A stretch of 64,000 nt of DNA. Origin: Paenibacillus sp. J5C2022. GTDB taxonomy: Bacteria > Bacillota > Bacilli > Paenibacillales > Paenibacillaceae. Shown here one piece after another: positions 37,641 to 45,376 of the stretch. The DNA lies in NCBI RefSeq assembly GCF_025567625.1, contig NZ_JAOQJC010000016.1, positions 62,001 to 126,000 of the forward strand, given 5' to 3'. A model generated the notes under the pieces. It did not search any database, had not been told where the DNA came from, and saw nothing but the letters and a program-made list of their open reading frames with translations. The position numbers and the translations under genes are program-made. Numbering within the stretch: the first letter of the stretch is position 1; every line of letters begins with the position of its first letter.

Positions 37641-37690
37641 AAGCCCCGACCTGGAGGGAGGACAATCCCTTTCGAGGTCAGGGCTTTTTT
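37641..37690 (+). terminator. Intrinsic terminator after yjiH
   Basis: AAGCCC-C-GACCT and AGGTC-A-GGGCTT form a long stem that includes a further inner stem, and TTTTTT follows. Confidence 0.8.
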
Positions 37691-37857
37691 CTACCAATTT
37701 ATTAAGTTCGAGCTGAATATTTGAAGCTGGAGGAGCGACTTGTGCAAGTCGGAAGCGAATAGTAACAGGACCGTCATGCGTTTGCTTAATTTAGAGTGAT
37801 TTTATATCGAGTAAGTCGAAAGAATGTAATATATTTTTAACTTTTTGGGTTAAATAG

Positions 37858-37886
37858 TTTACAATTTGTTAGATATGAATTACAAT
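37858..37886 (+). promoter_or_regulatory. Promoter of the XRE/membrane-protein pair
   Basis: The -35 box TTTACA and -10 box TACAAT are 17 bp apart. Just upstream a small TTTAAC-N7-GTTAAA dyad could be an operator for the XRE protein. Confidence 0.6.
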
Positions 37887-37909
37887 GACAGCAGAGGAGG
37901 TGGGGAACA

Positions 37910-38125
37910 TTGGAGATTAACGGCGAGTTGAGCAACTCCCTTTATGTTTTACGGGCAACAAAGAAGTGGTCTCAGCAAGAAGTGGCTGATCGTTTGAATG
38001 TAAGCCGCCAGACAATAGCTTCAATTGAAGCCAATCGATATAATCCATCTCTGATTCTTGCCTTTAAAATCGCCCGCCTGTTCGAAGTGGATATTAACCA
38101 GGTATTTCAATATGAGGAGGAATAA
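37910..38125 (+). CDS. Small XRE-family helix-turn-helix regulator
   Basis: This 71-residue protein is a single HTH domain: KKWSQQEVADRLNVSRQTIA followed by IEANRYNPSLILAFKIARLF. It belongs to the YgzD/YozG-like one-domain regulators. TTG at 37910 follows GAGGAGGTGGGG. A small membrane-protein gene starts 2 bp after its stop, a common pairing, and the pair is preceded by a clear promoter. Confidence 0.88.
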   Translation: MEINGELSNSLYVLRATKKWSQQEVADRLNVSRQTIASIEANRYNPSLILAFKIARLFEVDINQVFQYEEE

Positions 38126-38127
38126 CT

Positions 38128-38418
38128 ATGGCGAGTATCATTCTTTCAATCATGTTTCTACTTGCCTCGCTCATTAATGTTCTATACTTATTATACTTCA
38201 CGAAGAAGGAGGGAGGCGATGAACGAAGCTTAATGATTATGGGCAGATTAGGAGTAAATATGTTCTCTCTGCTAATGGGAGGCGTAGCGATTCTTTTCAT
38301 TACAAACAATTTATTCGGGTTTTCGTTTGAGATATTTAAGCAAGCGTTGTTGGGACTCCTGTGTATTGTCAATGTTTTATATGTGCTCAATTTAAACAGA
38401 TTGAGGAAGCAGTATTGA
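38128..38418 (+). CDS. Small membrane protein partnered with XRE regulator
   Basis: This 96-residue protein has three predicted membrane segments and a charged loop KKEGGDERSLMIMGR. It matches the general pattern of small DUF membrane proteins encoded next to one-domain XRE regulators. Its function is unknown. The ribosome site GAGGAGGAA lies inside the end of the regulator gene, so translation is coupled. Confidence 0.75.
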   Translation: MASIILSIMFLLASLINVLYLLYFTKKEGGDERSLMIMGRLGVNMFSLLMGGVAILFITNNLFGFSFEIFKQALLGLLCIVNVLYVLNLNRLRKQY

Positions 38419-38632
38419 TAGGAATTATACTCCTGCCTATATTAACGGCACTACATCTAGTAAGTATTCCCCCATGTGAATTTCCAACTTGCTTTCGATT
38501 TAATCAATATGTCCAATCTCTCAATTTTAATAACATTAAACTATTGGATTGGTAAGCTGGTCATTCATACGAGAGAACGCATTCGTCGAATTCATTCCCA
38601 TTCATTTCGTATAATGTTTATGGTAAACCAAC
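38419..38632. other. Intergenic stretch without a recognised feature
   Basis: I see no gene, hairpin terminator or repeat here between the small membrane protein and the SLH remnant. Confidence 0.4.
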
Positions 38633-39396
38633 TCAGTTCATCTTGTTTAAATATTGAAGCATGCGCTTCAAGGCAACGGGGCTTTGCGCCTGGGGGACCG
38701 GCTTTTTCGGCCCGAACGAGGTCGTTGACATCCCCTTCATAATATTCGCATCCAGTAATTGAGCAATTGGCTTCCGGGCCCATGCTGATATGCGGCCATA
38801 GTCTGCGAATTGCTCTGCAGGCGCTGCCTTCACCGCTCCCGGCTCTCCGAACAGTGCAATTGTACGCGCTAGCATCGCTGCGAATTCGGCCCGCGTAATA
38901 GCACTATCCGGCGCGAAGCGGGCTGCGGTCTTGCCTTTCGCGATCAGCTTGCTTGCGAGCAGCTCGATGTCGTCCTGCGCCCAATGTCCCCGAATATCGG
39001 AGAAGCTCCTGTCGTAATGAATGACGGTGTACAGACTGTTAGGCGCAGCGGAGATCGAGCAGGCGAACGAGGCTTCCATCTGATTGCCGTTCCCGTGAAA
39101 TACAGCCGGAACAAAATGGAAGCGGCGAAGCGAATCCGCCGAAACGACAGTAGCCTTGTCTCGATCGGCATCGGTACGAAGCGTTATCGTCTGAACGGTT
39201 CCTTCTCAGTTAATGTCGATCATCAGCTTACCGTCCGCATACAGACTAAATGTGAATGCATTCGATAACCGCTCCCGCTAGCCGTATCCTCAAGTTCGCT
39301 TAGGGAGGTGTGCGATGCCTGTGCGATCATGATAGTTGCGACTCTGATCCGCAGCTGCAGCAGGGCGTCCGGCTGCGCAGCTCCTGCAAGAAGGCG
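38633..39396 (-). pseudogene. Decayed remnant of an SLH-domain surface protein
   Basis: The last 148 codons (38633-39079) read as two SLH-like repeats (FSDIRGHWAQDDIELLASKL; then FADYGRISAWARKPIAQLLD) and a third is missing. Upstream the same frame continues through TITLRTDADRDKAT but meets an in-frame TGA after YADGKLMIDIN. A frame change is then needed to join SHTSLSELEDTASGSG further upstream. No start codon or signal peptide remains. This looks like the tail of a larger exported protein related in its end to the protein at 4366-10266, now broken by a stop and frameshifts. Confidence 0.65.
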
Positions 39397-39404
39397 GCGA
39401 GAGC

Positions 39405-39740
39405 GTGGATGACAGGGATGTGAAGCATATTTTGCAGCATCTATATCATTCTGACAGACTGGAGCGATACCTGGTGAGATCGTGGCGCGTGGGAGCTGCC
39501 GAAGTACGGACGATGGCAGAAGAGCTGCTCATGGAGGCACACGCTCGTCATCCACTAACGCCGCTGGAGCAGCGTATGCTAAGGGAAAGCTACCTCATAA
39601 GGAAGCTGAACAGGAATCAGCTCGCCGAATCCTTTCACATGAGCCGGACTACCTTCTACAGGCATTCGCTCACCGCGATGCGTCATCTTGCTCGATTAAT
39701 GGAGGAACGTAGAGCATCTTGCGGGAGGCATAATGGATAA
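39405..39740 (+). CDS. Small helix-turn-helix protein (sigma region 4-like)
   Basis: This 111-residue protein has a C-terminal HTH (LIRKLNRNQLAESFHMSRTT then FYRHSLTAMRHLA) that resembles sigma-70 region 4 or related DNA-binding tails. The N-terminal part is helical without known motifs. GTG at 39405 has only a weak ribosome site. Its stop overlaps the start of the next gene by 8 bp, so the two are coupled. Function is not known beyond probable DNA binding. Confidence 0.6.
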   Translation: MDDRDVKHILQHLYHSDRLERYLVRSWRVGAAEVRTMAEELLMEAHARHPLTPLEQRMLRESYLIRKLNRNQLAESFHMSRTTFYRHSLTAMRHLARLMEERRASCGRHNG

Positions 39741-40410
39741 AATAAACTATTTGTCGCAATTCAATTTGCTCCATGCTTTGGAGGAAGAAGATCTTGTCGA
39801 GATGGATCGTCTGACGGTGATTACCACCGTCCCGAAGCATGCTTTCATTCAGACGCCGGACACCTTCTCGGAGAAGCTGTTCTTCGTGAAGAAAGGCAAG
39901 GTTCGTTTGTACAAGCTGTCCGCTGACGGCAAGTCGTTCACTTCGGATATATTGCATGAAGGCAATGTATTCGGTGAATTGGGAGCGATATCCTTTGGGA
40001 CAAGGGATCACTTTATTGAAACGATGGAAGAATGCCATATTTGTCATATTGATCATGTGCGGTTCCAGGATTTTTTGCTCCATCATCCCCGCTTTCTGAT
40101 GTCCTTAACGGAAGTGCTGGGGAAGCGTCTTGCCAGGATGAGCCGGTTGAATGAGAAGCTGGCGATTGGCAATCTGCATGAACAGATTCTATGTGTGCTG
40201 CAGCAACTAACCGCTCAGTTCGGGGGAGAGGCAGATGGGGGCGATTGCGATATGATTGATCTTCGGATTACCCACCAAGAGGTAGCCAGTCTTGTAGGGG
40301 CGAGCAGGGAAGCGGTGTCCATAGCCTTGCAGGAATTGTCCCGGGAAGGCAAGATACGGACTGGCTATCGAGCGATATCGTTGTGTCGGGATAATCGAAT
40401 GAACGATTGA
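39733..40410 (+). CDS. Crp/Fnr-family transcriptional regulator
   Basis: This 225-residue protein has an N-terminal cyclic-nucleotide-binding fold (FFVKKGKVRLYKLSADGKSF; GNVFGELGAIS) and a C-terminal Crp HTH (ITHQEVASLVGASREAVSIA). No N-terminal cysteine cluster is present, so an Fnr-type iron-sulfur sensor is unlikely. GGGAGG precedes the ATG. It overlaps the small HTH gene upstream, which suggests joint regulation. Confidence 0.88.
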   Translation: MDKINYLSQFNLLHALEEEDLVEMDRLTVITTVPKHAFIQTPDTFSEKLFFVKKGKVRLYKLSADGKSFTSDILHEGNVFGELGAISFGTRDHFIETMEECHICHIDHVRFQDFLLHHPRFLMSLTEVLGKRLARMSRLNEKLAIGNLHEQILCVLQQLTAQFGGEADGGDCDMIDLRITHQEVASLVGASREAVSIALQELSREGKIRTGYRAISLCRDNRMND

Positions 40411-40537
40411 TATCAGAGCGAGGCATAGGGCGCAAGGTCAATTGTAATCGGCATTACAGTCACGGATAGTGGGGGGACTATACGATAACAGAGGCTAAGG
40501 GTTAAACGTTCGCAATACGAGTGAAAGGAAGATTCCC

Positions 40538-41371
40538 ATGAGCAATAACAATCTGACAGATGCAATGTTATCCAGGAAAGGCGCGCGAAAGGCCGCAGAT
40601 ATTCCCGCCGTAGTAATTGAGCTGCTTCATAAGGGGCAGTTGGAATCGGTTAATTTGACAGAATGGTTGGCCGTAGATCATGCGATACTGCTGCAAAATG
40701 TCCTTGTTGAGTCAGGACTTGAAGGGGCAGCAGAACGGATAATTGGGAGGCTGAATGAACAGGCCGAGACAAGTGTGATGAAGCTCATCCCTGTCATAGC
40801 GAAGGAGCTGCTCCTCGTCCTGAAGGAGCAACCTGACGGGGCAGGCTCCCGAATATTCTCTGAGCTGGCGAACCATCGTTCCGATAGTGTCCGCTGCTGG
40901 GCTGCTTATATGATAGGGGAGAATGACCGATTGACTGCAATTGAGAAGTTGGAGAAGATTCGTCCATTCGCAGCGGATTTGCACTTTGGGGTGCGCGAGA
41001 TCGCATGGATGGCCTTAAGAGAAACGGTCATCAACAATCTGACTGAATGTCTGGCGCTACTGCTGGCATGGGTAGCGGACGAAAATGCGAATGTTAGGAG
41101 GTTCGCGATTGAGCTGACGCGCCCGCGAGGTGTATGGGCCAAGCATATCGCTGTGTTGAAAGAGAATCCGGCGCTGGGGCTGCCGCTGCTGGAACCGGTC
41201 AAGTCCGATGCGGTCAAGTATGTGCAGGATTCCGTAAGCAACTGGCTGAACGATGCAAGCAAGTCGAATCCTGAGTGGGTCATCCGTACTTGTGCGCAAT
41301 GGTTGGAAGTCTCCGATACGAAGGATACTAAGCGCATCGTAACACGAGCCAAGCGGAGCTTGGGCAAGTAG
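40538..41371 (+). CDS. AlkD-like DNA alkylation repair / HEAT-repeat protein
   Basis: This 277-residue all-helical protein has repeating HEAT-like helix pairs (VRCWAAYMIGE; VREIAWMALRETV; VRRFAIELTRPR) and the late VQDSVSNWLNDASKSNPEWV, which resembles the AlkC/AlkD family of DNA alkylation-repair glycosylases. I cannot confirm the catalytic Asp or aromatic residues by eye, so a non-enzymatic HEAT protein remains possible. GAAAGGAAG precedes the start. Confidence 0.65.
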   Translation: MSNNNLTDAMLSRKGARKAADIPAVVIELLHKGQLESVNLTEWLAVDHAILLQNVLVESGLEGAAERIIGRLNEQAETSVMKLIPVIAKELLLVLKEQPDGAGSRIFSELANHRSDSVRCWAAYMIGENDRLTAIEKLEKIRPFAADLHFGVREIAWMALRETVINNLTECLALLLAWVADENANVRRFAIELTRPRGVWAKHIAVLKENPALGLPLLEPVKSDAVKYVQDSVSNWLNDASKSNPEWVIRTCAQWLEVSDTKDTKRIVTRAKRSLGK

Positions 41372-41437
41372 GCATCTTGCACAGCAATATCACAGTCGTA
41401 GCCGCAGCATCACCCGTAAGACTCTCTACAGGGAGGG

Positions 41438-41905
41438 ACGGATGCCACAGAGGTTATTTTGCCAATATGGACAAGTTTCAGGAGCTAACGGGTGCAATAG
41501 AGCTTATTGGAGTGAAGTAGGCGAAAAAGTAGCTATTTGTTCCTAAATAAGCTCAGCAGCAACCGTTACCTGAGAAAACTTGCGATTTCAGAGGGAATAG
41601 CGGCACTGGCGCACGTTAGCGGTAGAAGTAGAAGTAGAAGTAGAAGTAGAAGTAGAAGTAGAAGTAGAAGTAGAGCCAAAGCCAACTGTCCCTACACCAT
41701 TTAGCTTAACGGATGCCACAGAGGTTATTTTGCCAATATGGACAAGTTTCAGGAGCTAACGGGTGCAATAGAGCTTATTGGAGTGAAGTAGGCGAAAAAG
41801 TAGCTATTTGTTCCTAAATAAGCTCAGCAGCAACCGTTACCTGAGAAAACTTGCGATTTCAGAGGGAATAGCGGCACTGGCGTACGTTAGCGGTAGAAGT
41901 AGAAG
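41438..41905. repeat. 197-bp direct duplication (two copies, 271 bp apart)
   Basis: Copy 1 is 41438-41634 and copy 2 is 41709-41905. They differ at one base (C at 41612, T at 41883). Both end in GTAGAAGTAGAAG and then diverge into different microsatellites. No coding function or transposase is visible. The near identity indicates a recent duplication or copy of an intergenic element. Confidence 0.9.
41622..41675 (+). repeat. GTAGAA hexamer microsatellite
   Basis: Eight perfect GTAGAA units and one GTAGAG unit follow copy 1 of the duplication. Length variation by slippage is likely. Confidence 0.9.
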
Positions 41906-41916
41906 CAGAGCTAGAG

Positions 41917-41964
41917 CCAAAGCTAGAACCAAAGCTAGAACCAAAGCTAGAACCAAAGCTAGAA
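41917..41964 (+). repeat. 12-bp tandem repeat
   Basis: Four perfect copies of CCAAAGCTAGAA follow copy 2 of the duplication, preceded and followed by degenerate units. An ORF through it (Arg-Thr-Lys-Ala repeats) is considered spurious. Confidence 0.85.
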
Positions 41965-42010
41965 CCAGAGTTAGAGTAGAGTCAGCCAGTACCCCCGTCA
42001 GTACCCCCGT

Positions 42011-42655
42011 CTAAGCGAGTCGAAATGTGCGATAGCGCTGTGTTCCGCTAGCTACGAGAAGAAGCCTTTTGTCGATTAGCGATCGCAGCACAACTCTTGT
42101 TCGATGCTCCGATAGTTGAAGATGTGCGGACAGTTCCTTAGGCGTAAAAGGTTTCATTCTCGTTCTTGCGAACCGTATCGTTTCCGCTTCTGCCCATGTT
42201 AGCTCGGAATTCACTGTAGTGGAGAGAAACTTTCCGACAAACGAGAGCACCAATTGCTTAACGACGCCAGCATCTTCTTCAATTGACAAGTAAGCGATAG
42301 GGAGAAATAACCAATCATCGAGTGCGAGCAGCGCTTGCTTCATACACAAATCCTTGAATCGACTAGCTTCAATATCTCTCGCATGAGAGCGGAATCCATG
42401 GATTTCAACGCATCCTTTCTTACTGCCCGGCATATAGGCCAGATCCAGATAGCGGCACCCGTTATTGTAGTCCCTTACTTCAAATTCAGCGTGCAAGTGA
42501 TCTAAATTTCCAATGGTGGGGTACCATATTGAGCGAAGCAATTCAACCGTACCATGCCCCAGTCCTCTCTGCAGCAGCTCTCTTCTTCTAGCGCTTTTCT
42601 CTGTTCGAATTTGATGATCCAGCCACTTATCATAGGCATCTTCATACGTGTTCAT
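42011..42655 (-). CDS. PD-(D/E)XK-like nuclease-fold protein with winged helix (paralogue 1)
   Basis: This 214-residue protein has a central alpha/beta region with RYLDLAYMPG (D71) and CVEIHGFRSH (E84, H86), spaced like the D...E-x-K core of restriction-endonuclease-like folds but with His in place of Lys. A winged-helix region follows at about 165-214 (FTPKELSAHLQLSEHRTRVV). It is a clear paralogue of the protein at 58371-59048 (shared GFRxH and the same domain order). The family is not one I can name, and the function is unknown. AAGGGAG precedes the ATG. A terminator-like hairpin lies in its leader, and a fresh 197-bp duplication lies just beyond its 3' end. Confidence 0.7.
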   Translation of the reverse strand: MNTYEDAYDKWLDHQIRTEKSARRRELLQRGLGHGTVELLRSIWYPTIGNLDHLHAEFEVRDYNNGCRYLDLAYMPGSKKGCVEIHGFRSHARDIEASRFKDLCMKQALLALDDWLFLPIAYLSIEEDAGVVKQLVLSFVGKFLSTTVNSELTWAEAETIRFARTRMKPFTPKELSAHLQLSEHRTRVVLRSLIDKRLLLVASGTQRYRTFRLA

Positions 42656-42684
42656 TCCATGATTCTCCCTTCATTGACGCACAC

Positions 42685-42738
42685 AAAAAGCCGCTTCGAC
42701 GCATGTAAGCTCTCCAAGAGCTATGCGTTCAAAGCGGC
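42685..42738 (-). promoter_or_regulatory. Terminator-like hairpin in the leader of paralogue 1
   Basis: A segmented stem (GCCGCTT/AAGCGGC, ACGCAT/ATGCGT, AGCTCT/AGAGCT) with a 3-nt loop is followed on the minus strand by TTTTT at 42689-42685. It ends 30 nt before the start codon. No minus-strand gene lies between it and the crtP terminator, so it is better explained as an attenuator than as the end of a transcript. Confidence 0.65.
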
Positions 42739-42767
42739 ATGTGCTTCATGCCAGTGTATTTGAGTAG

Positions 42768-42773
42768 AATGTA
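42768..42773 (-). promoter_or_regulatory. Possible extended -10 promoter of paralogue 1
   Basis: The minus strand reads TGGTACATT, an extended -10 box, with TTGTGC 17 bp upstream. The predicted transcript would start about 23 nt before the leader hairpin. Confidence 0.4.
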
Positions 42774-43167
42774 CCATATTTGGGCATTGCGCACAAGGAA
42801 CAATTACACGAATGGCTTGCTACCTTAAGCTAACTGGCGTCATTGGGCTTATTTCGCAAAATGTTCAAGGTGTGAAGACGTAAAGGTTACCACGGAGCTT
42901 AAATGTGAAAAAGTGCGAGTACTGGTGAGAAAGGAGGAATAAGTGCAATCAATAGGGTGCATTAAAGCTTCAATATCAGCAAATATGAAGGGATAGGGTC
43001 GATGACGTCCGTTAACTTGCAACTCTACTCCATTACGATTACACATTGTACGAACGAAGCTACGCCGGTGAAGCGTCAACTAATCCATACGCCATTCGAA
43101 TCGCATACGACAATGAGTAGGAGGATTGGTCGGAGGGGGGCATACGCTTCGAACTGTCGTGACGTTT
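42774..43167. other. Non-coding stretch with a degenerate repeat
   Basis: No convincing gene is present. The segment near 42829-42870 (GCTAACTGGCGTCATTGGGC) resembles part of the duplicated element at 41438-41905, so this is probably an older copy of the same kind of intergenic sequence. Confidence 0.4.
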
Positions 43168-43209
43168 AAGACACCTCCAAACCTGTCACAACAGGCATGG
43201 AGGTGTCTT
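43168..43209 (-). terminator. Strong hairpin after crtP, probable terminator
   Basis: A 12-bp perfect stem AAGACACCTCCA / TGGAGGTGTCTT contains an inner CCTGT/ACAGG stem. The U-tract is poor on the minus strand, so termination efficiency is uncertain. Confidence 0.6.
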
Positions 43210-43265
43210 GACTTGCGTACAGCAATATTAAAGCAGCTGCAGCGCATGGGAGAATTGCAGTCGAC

Positions 43266-44768
43266 TTAGCCTATCGATTGCATGCCCGTTCCCCAATCCT
43301 CCTTGATCAAATCTGCTGTGAGCTGTCCGGACAGTGTCACCATAGGAACGCCCCCTCCGGGATGGGTGGAGCCGCCTACAAAGTATAGATTGCGCAAGAG
43401 TTCGCTTCGACTTGGAATTTTAAAGCCGCCGTTCAGCTTGCGATCCGTCGCCACGCCGTAGATGGAACCGCCGTTCGAACCGTACAGTCTCTGCAGATCG
43501 TCGGGAATAAATGAAGATTCGTATCGGATATGTCCCCGCAGATTGTTCAATCCCATGCGCTCCAGCTTATCCAGAACAATCTCTCTGTACCCCGATTGAC
43601 GGGAATGCCAGCTCTCCCCTTCCTTCAGCGGCGGGACATGCGTAAGGACGAAGAGGTTCTGCATGCCCTTCGGCGCATGACCGGGATCGTTCTTCGCGGA
43701 TACCCCGATGTAGACGGTAGGATCGGATGCGGGTACGCCCTCCTCGAAGATGTCGCGGAATTCCTTCTCCGGCTTCTCCGAGAAGAAGAAATTGTGATGC
43801 AGCAGTTGGTCGTAGCTTTTGTCCACTCCCAGCAGCAAGACGAGACCGGACACTGTCGGCTTGTATTTGACCAGATTCCTCGCGGCATCCTCAGAGCGGG
43901 GGTGCGAACGCAGTAGGGTGTTATATGCGGGAATCGCTTCCAGATTGGATACGATAATATCCCCCTGTACAATAGAACCGTCCGCAAGCCTCACCCCGGA
44001 AGCGCTGGAGTCTGAAGCGATGAGACTCTCGACTTTACAGCCCGTTCGAACCTCTACTTCCAGCTCCTTCATTAGCTTAAGCATCCCTCTCGCGATGTTG
44101 TACATGCCCCCTTCGACATAATAGATGCCCAGCCCGAGCTGGACGTAGACAAGCTGGGTCAGCACCGCCGGAGCGGCATAGGGAGAGGAGCCGACATACA
44201 TGCTGAAGAAATCGAACAGCTGGCGAAGATGCTTGTCTTTCATATAGCGGCCGGTGCCTTGGCTCATCGATCTTATGGGATCCATCGCCATTAGCTCCTT
44301 CAGCGTATGAAGCGACCGGAGTTCGCTCAGGCCGCTCAGGCTGCGGCTGTAATAGCTTTTGCAGCTTGCCTCGTACATCCTCTGGCAATAGTGCAGATAA
44401 GCCAGCAATTGGCTTTCGTCTTGCGAAGAATGCTGCCTCACCTGACGCAGCATGGCGGGAAGATCACTCGTGACATCGATGGTGACGCCGTCTTCGAAGA
44501 AAGTTCTCCATTGCGGCTCGACGCGAATCAACTTCATATAATCCGACAGCTTGCGTCCGGCGCTGGCGAACAACTGGTCAAGCACCCAAGGCATTGTCAG
44601 TATGGAGGGGCCGGTATCGAAAGTAAAGCCGGAGCCTTCCCTAATATTCAACTTGCCTCCGAGGCGCTCATTTTTCTCTAGAAGGGTGACGCGGTGGCCG
44701 TCTGCGGCCAGTCTGATCGCAGCGGACATTCCTCCAAGTCCACCGCCGATAACAATTACGTTTTTCAT
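43266..44768 (-). CDS. crtP: CrtP-like carotenoid oxygenase/desaturase
   Basis: This 500-residue FAD enzyme has the N-terminal dinucleotide motif VIVIGGGLGGMSAAIRLA. It has the features of 4,4'-diaponeurosporene oxidases: GPSILTMPWV, QWRTFFEDGVTID, MYVGSSPYAAPAVL, YVEGGMYNIA and the terminal FVGGSTHPGGGVPMVTLSG. CrtP oxidises the terminal methyl of the C30 carotenoid. The ATG at 44768 follows AAAGGAG; a longer frame to 44828 runs through operator DNA. It is divergent from crtO/carH across a dyad that matches CarH-type sites. Paralogues lie at 46348 and 49285. Confidence 0.82.
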   Translation of the reverse strand: MKNVIVIGGGLGGMSAAIRLAADGHRVTLLEKNERLGGKLNIREGSGFTFDTGPSILTMPWVLDQLFASAGRKLSDYMKLIRVEPQWRTFFEDGVTIDVTSDLPAMLRQVRQHSSQDESQLLAYLHYCQRMYEASCKSYYSRSLSGLSELRSLHTLKELMAMDPIRSMSQGTGRYMKDKHLRQLFDFFSMYVGSSPYAAPAVLTQLVYVQLGLGIYYVEGGMYNIARGMLKLMKELEVEVRTGCKVESLIASDSSASGVRLADGSIVQGDIIVSNLEAIPAYNTLLRSHPRSEDAARNLVKYKPTVSGLVLLLGVDKSYDQLLHHNFFFSEKPEKEFRDIFEEGVPASDPTVYIGVSAKNDPGHAPKGMQNLFVLTHVPPLKEGESWHSRQSGYREIVLDKLERMGLNNLRGHIRYESSFIPDDLQRLYGSNGGSIYGVATDRKLNGGFKIPSRSELLRNLYFVGGSTHPGGGVPMVTLSGQLTADLIKEDWGTGMQSIG

Positions 44769-44828
44769 TTCCTGCACACTCCTTTCCGTATATCCAATAT
44801 CAATTGCAACAGTTGACTTCTGCCCCAT

Positions 44829-44871
44829 CCTTATACAAACTGTAGATAATATCCGATAATTATGTATAAGG
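44829..44871. promoter_or_regulatory. Probable CarH operator between crtP and crtO/carH
   Basis: CCTTATACA and TGTATAAGG form a perfect 9-bp inverted pair, 25 bp apart. Both carry the TnTACA core expected for CarA/CarH-type MerR proteins. The minus-strand stretch ACAGTTTGTATAA here also occurs at the crtN promoter (46298-46309 region). Confidence 0.6.
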
Positions 44872-44937
44872 TTTTATTCATAGTCTCATTTATGCCATCA
44901 TCCAGCTTTTTTTAAACCAAACGACTTCGCGTCTGCA

Positions 44938-45369
44938 ATGAACCGGCTTGGGCAATACTGCCGAATGCCTCCCACGTGGTTCGCGGCGGCGCGCAGTCCG
45001 TTCGTAGCCGGATTGCTCGAGCCTTCTGCCGCGGAGAAGCTGTGGTATGAGGAGAAGCTGCGCGTGAAGAGATGGAAGGGGAGGCTACCGGATGGCGGCT
45101 CATGGTTCGAGGGGGGATTCGCCAAGCGGGAGCTGAGCTCGCGGCAGCCGGAATATATCCGGCGGTTTTTGCTGGAGACGAGGAGAGCGGAATGGACGCA
45201 TTGGCTGACCATGGCGCCCGCGCCGCTCTTCTTGCTATGGAATGATGCCTTCGCCGGCATCATCATTATTATGTATGCACTAGCGGCCAATGTGCCGTTC
45301 ATTATTGTACAGCGATACAACCGTTATCGCCTTCGCAGGGTGGAGAGATCATTATGGGGGAGAGAGTGA
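44938..45369 (+). CDS. crtO: CrtO-like glycosyl-diaponeurosporenoate acyltransferase
   Basis: This 143-residue protein matches the CrtO family along LRVKRWKGRLPDGG, ETRRAEWTHWLTM and YALAANVPFIIVQRYNRYRL, the conserved blocks of the enzyme that esterifies the glycosylated carotenoid in staphyloxanthin synthesis. It has one or two C-terminal membrane segments. Compared with the usual roughly 165 residues it lacks the N-terminal membrane helix, and no ribosome site precedes ATG 44938; upstream codons are open but polar. The gene may be truncated by the regulatory region. carH starts 7 bp downstream. Confidence 0.75.
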   Translation: MNRLGQYCRMPPTWFAAARSPFVAGLLEPSAAEKLWYEEKLRVKRWKGRLPDGGSWFEGGFAKRELSSRQPEYIRRFLLETRRAEWTHWLTMAPAPLFLLWNDAFAGIIIIMYALAANVPFIIVQRYNRYRLRRVERSLWGRE

Positions 45370-45376
45370 TACGATC

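Noticed and set aside
41438..41905. Insertion sequence at the 197-bp duplication
   Set aside because: No transposase, no terminal inverted repeats and no target-site duplication were seen.
41808..42014. 68-codon basic ORF (Arg-Thr-Lys-Ala repeats)
   Set aside because: It lies wholly in duplicated and 12-bp tandem repeat DNA and has no ribosome site.
42849..43079. 76-codon minus-strand ORF between paralogue 1 and crtP
   Set aside because: No ribosome site or recognisable sequence; the region resembles degenerate repeat.
44769..44828. 20-codon extension of CrtP
   Set aside because: The CrtP family starts at MKNVIVIGGG, and a good ribosome site precedes that ATG.
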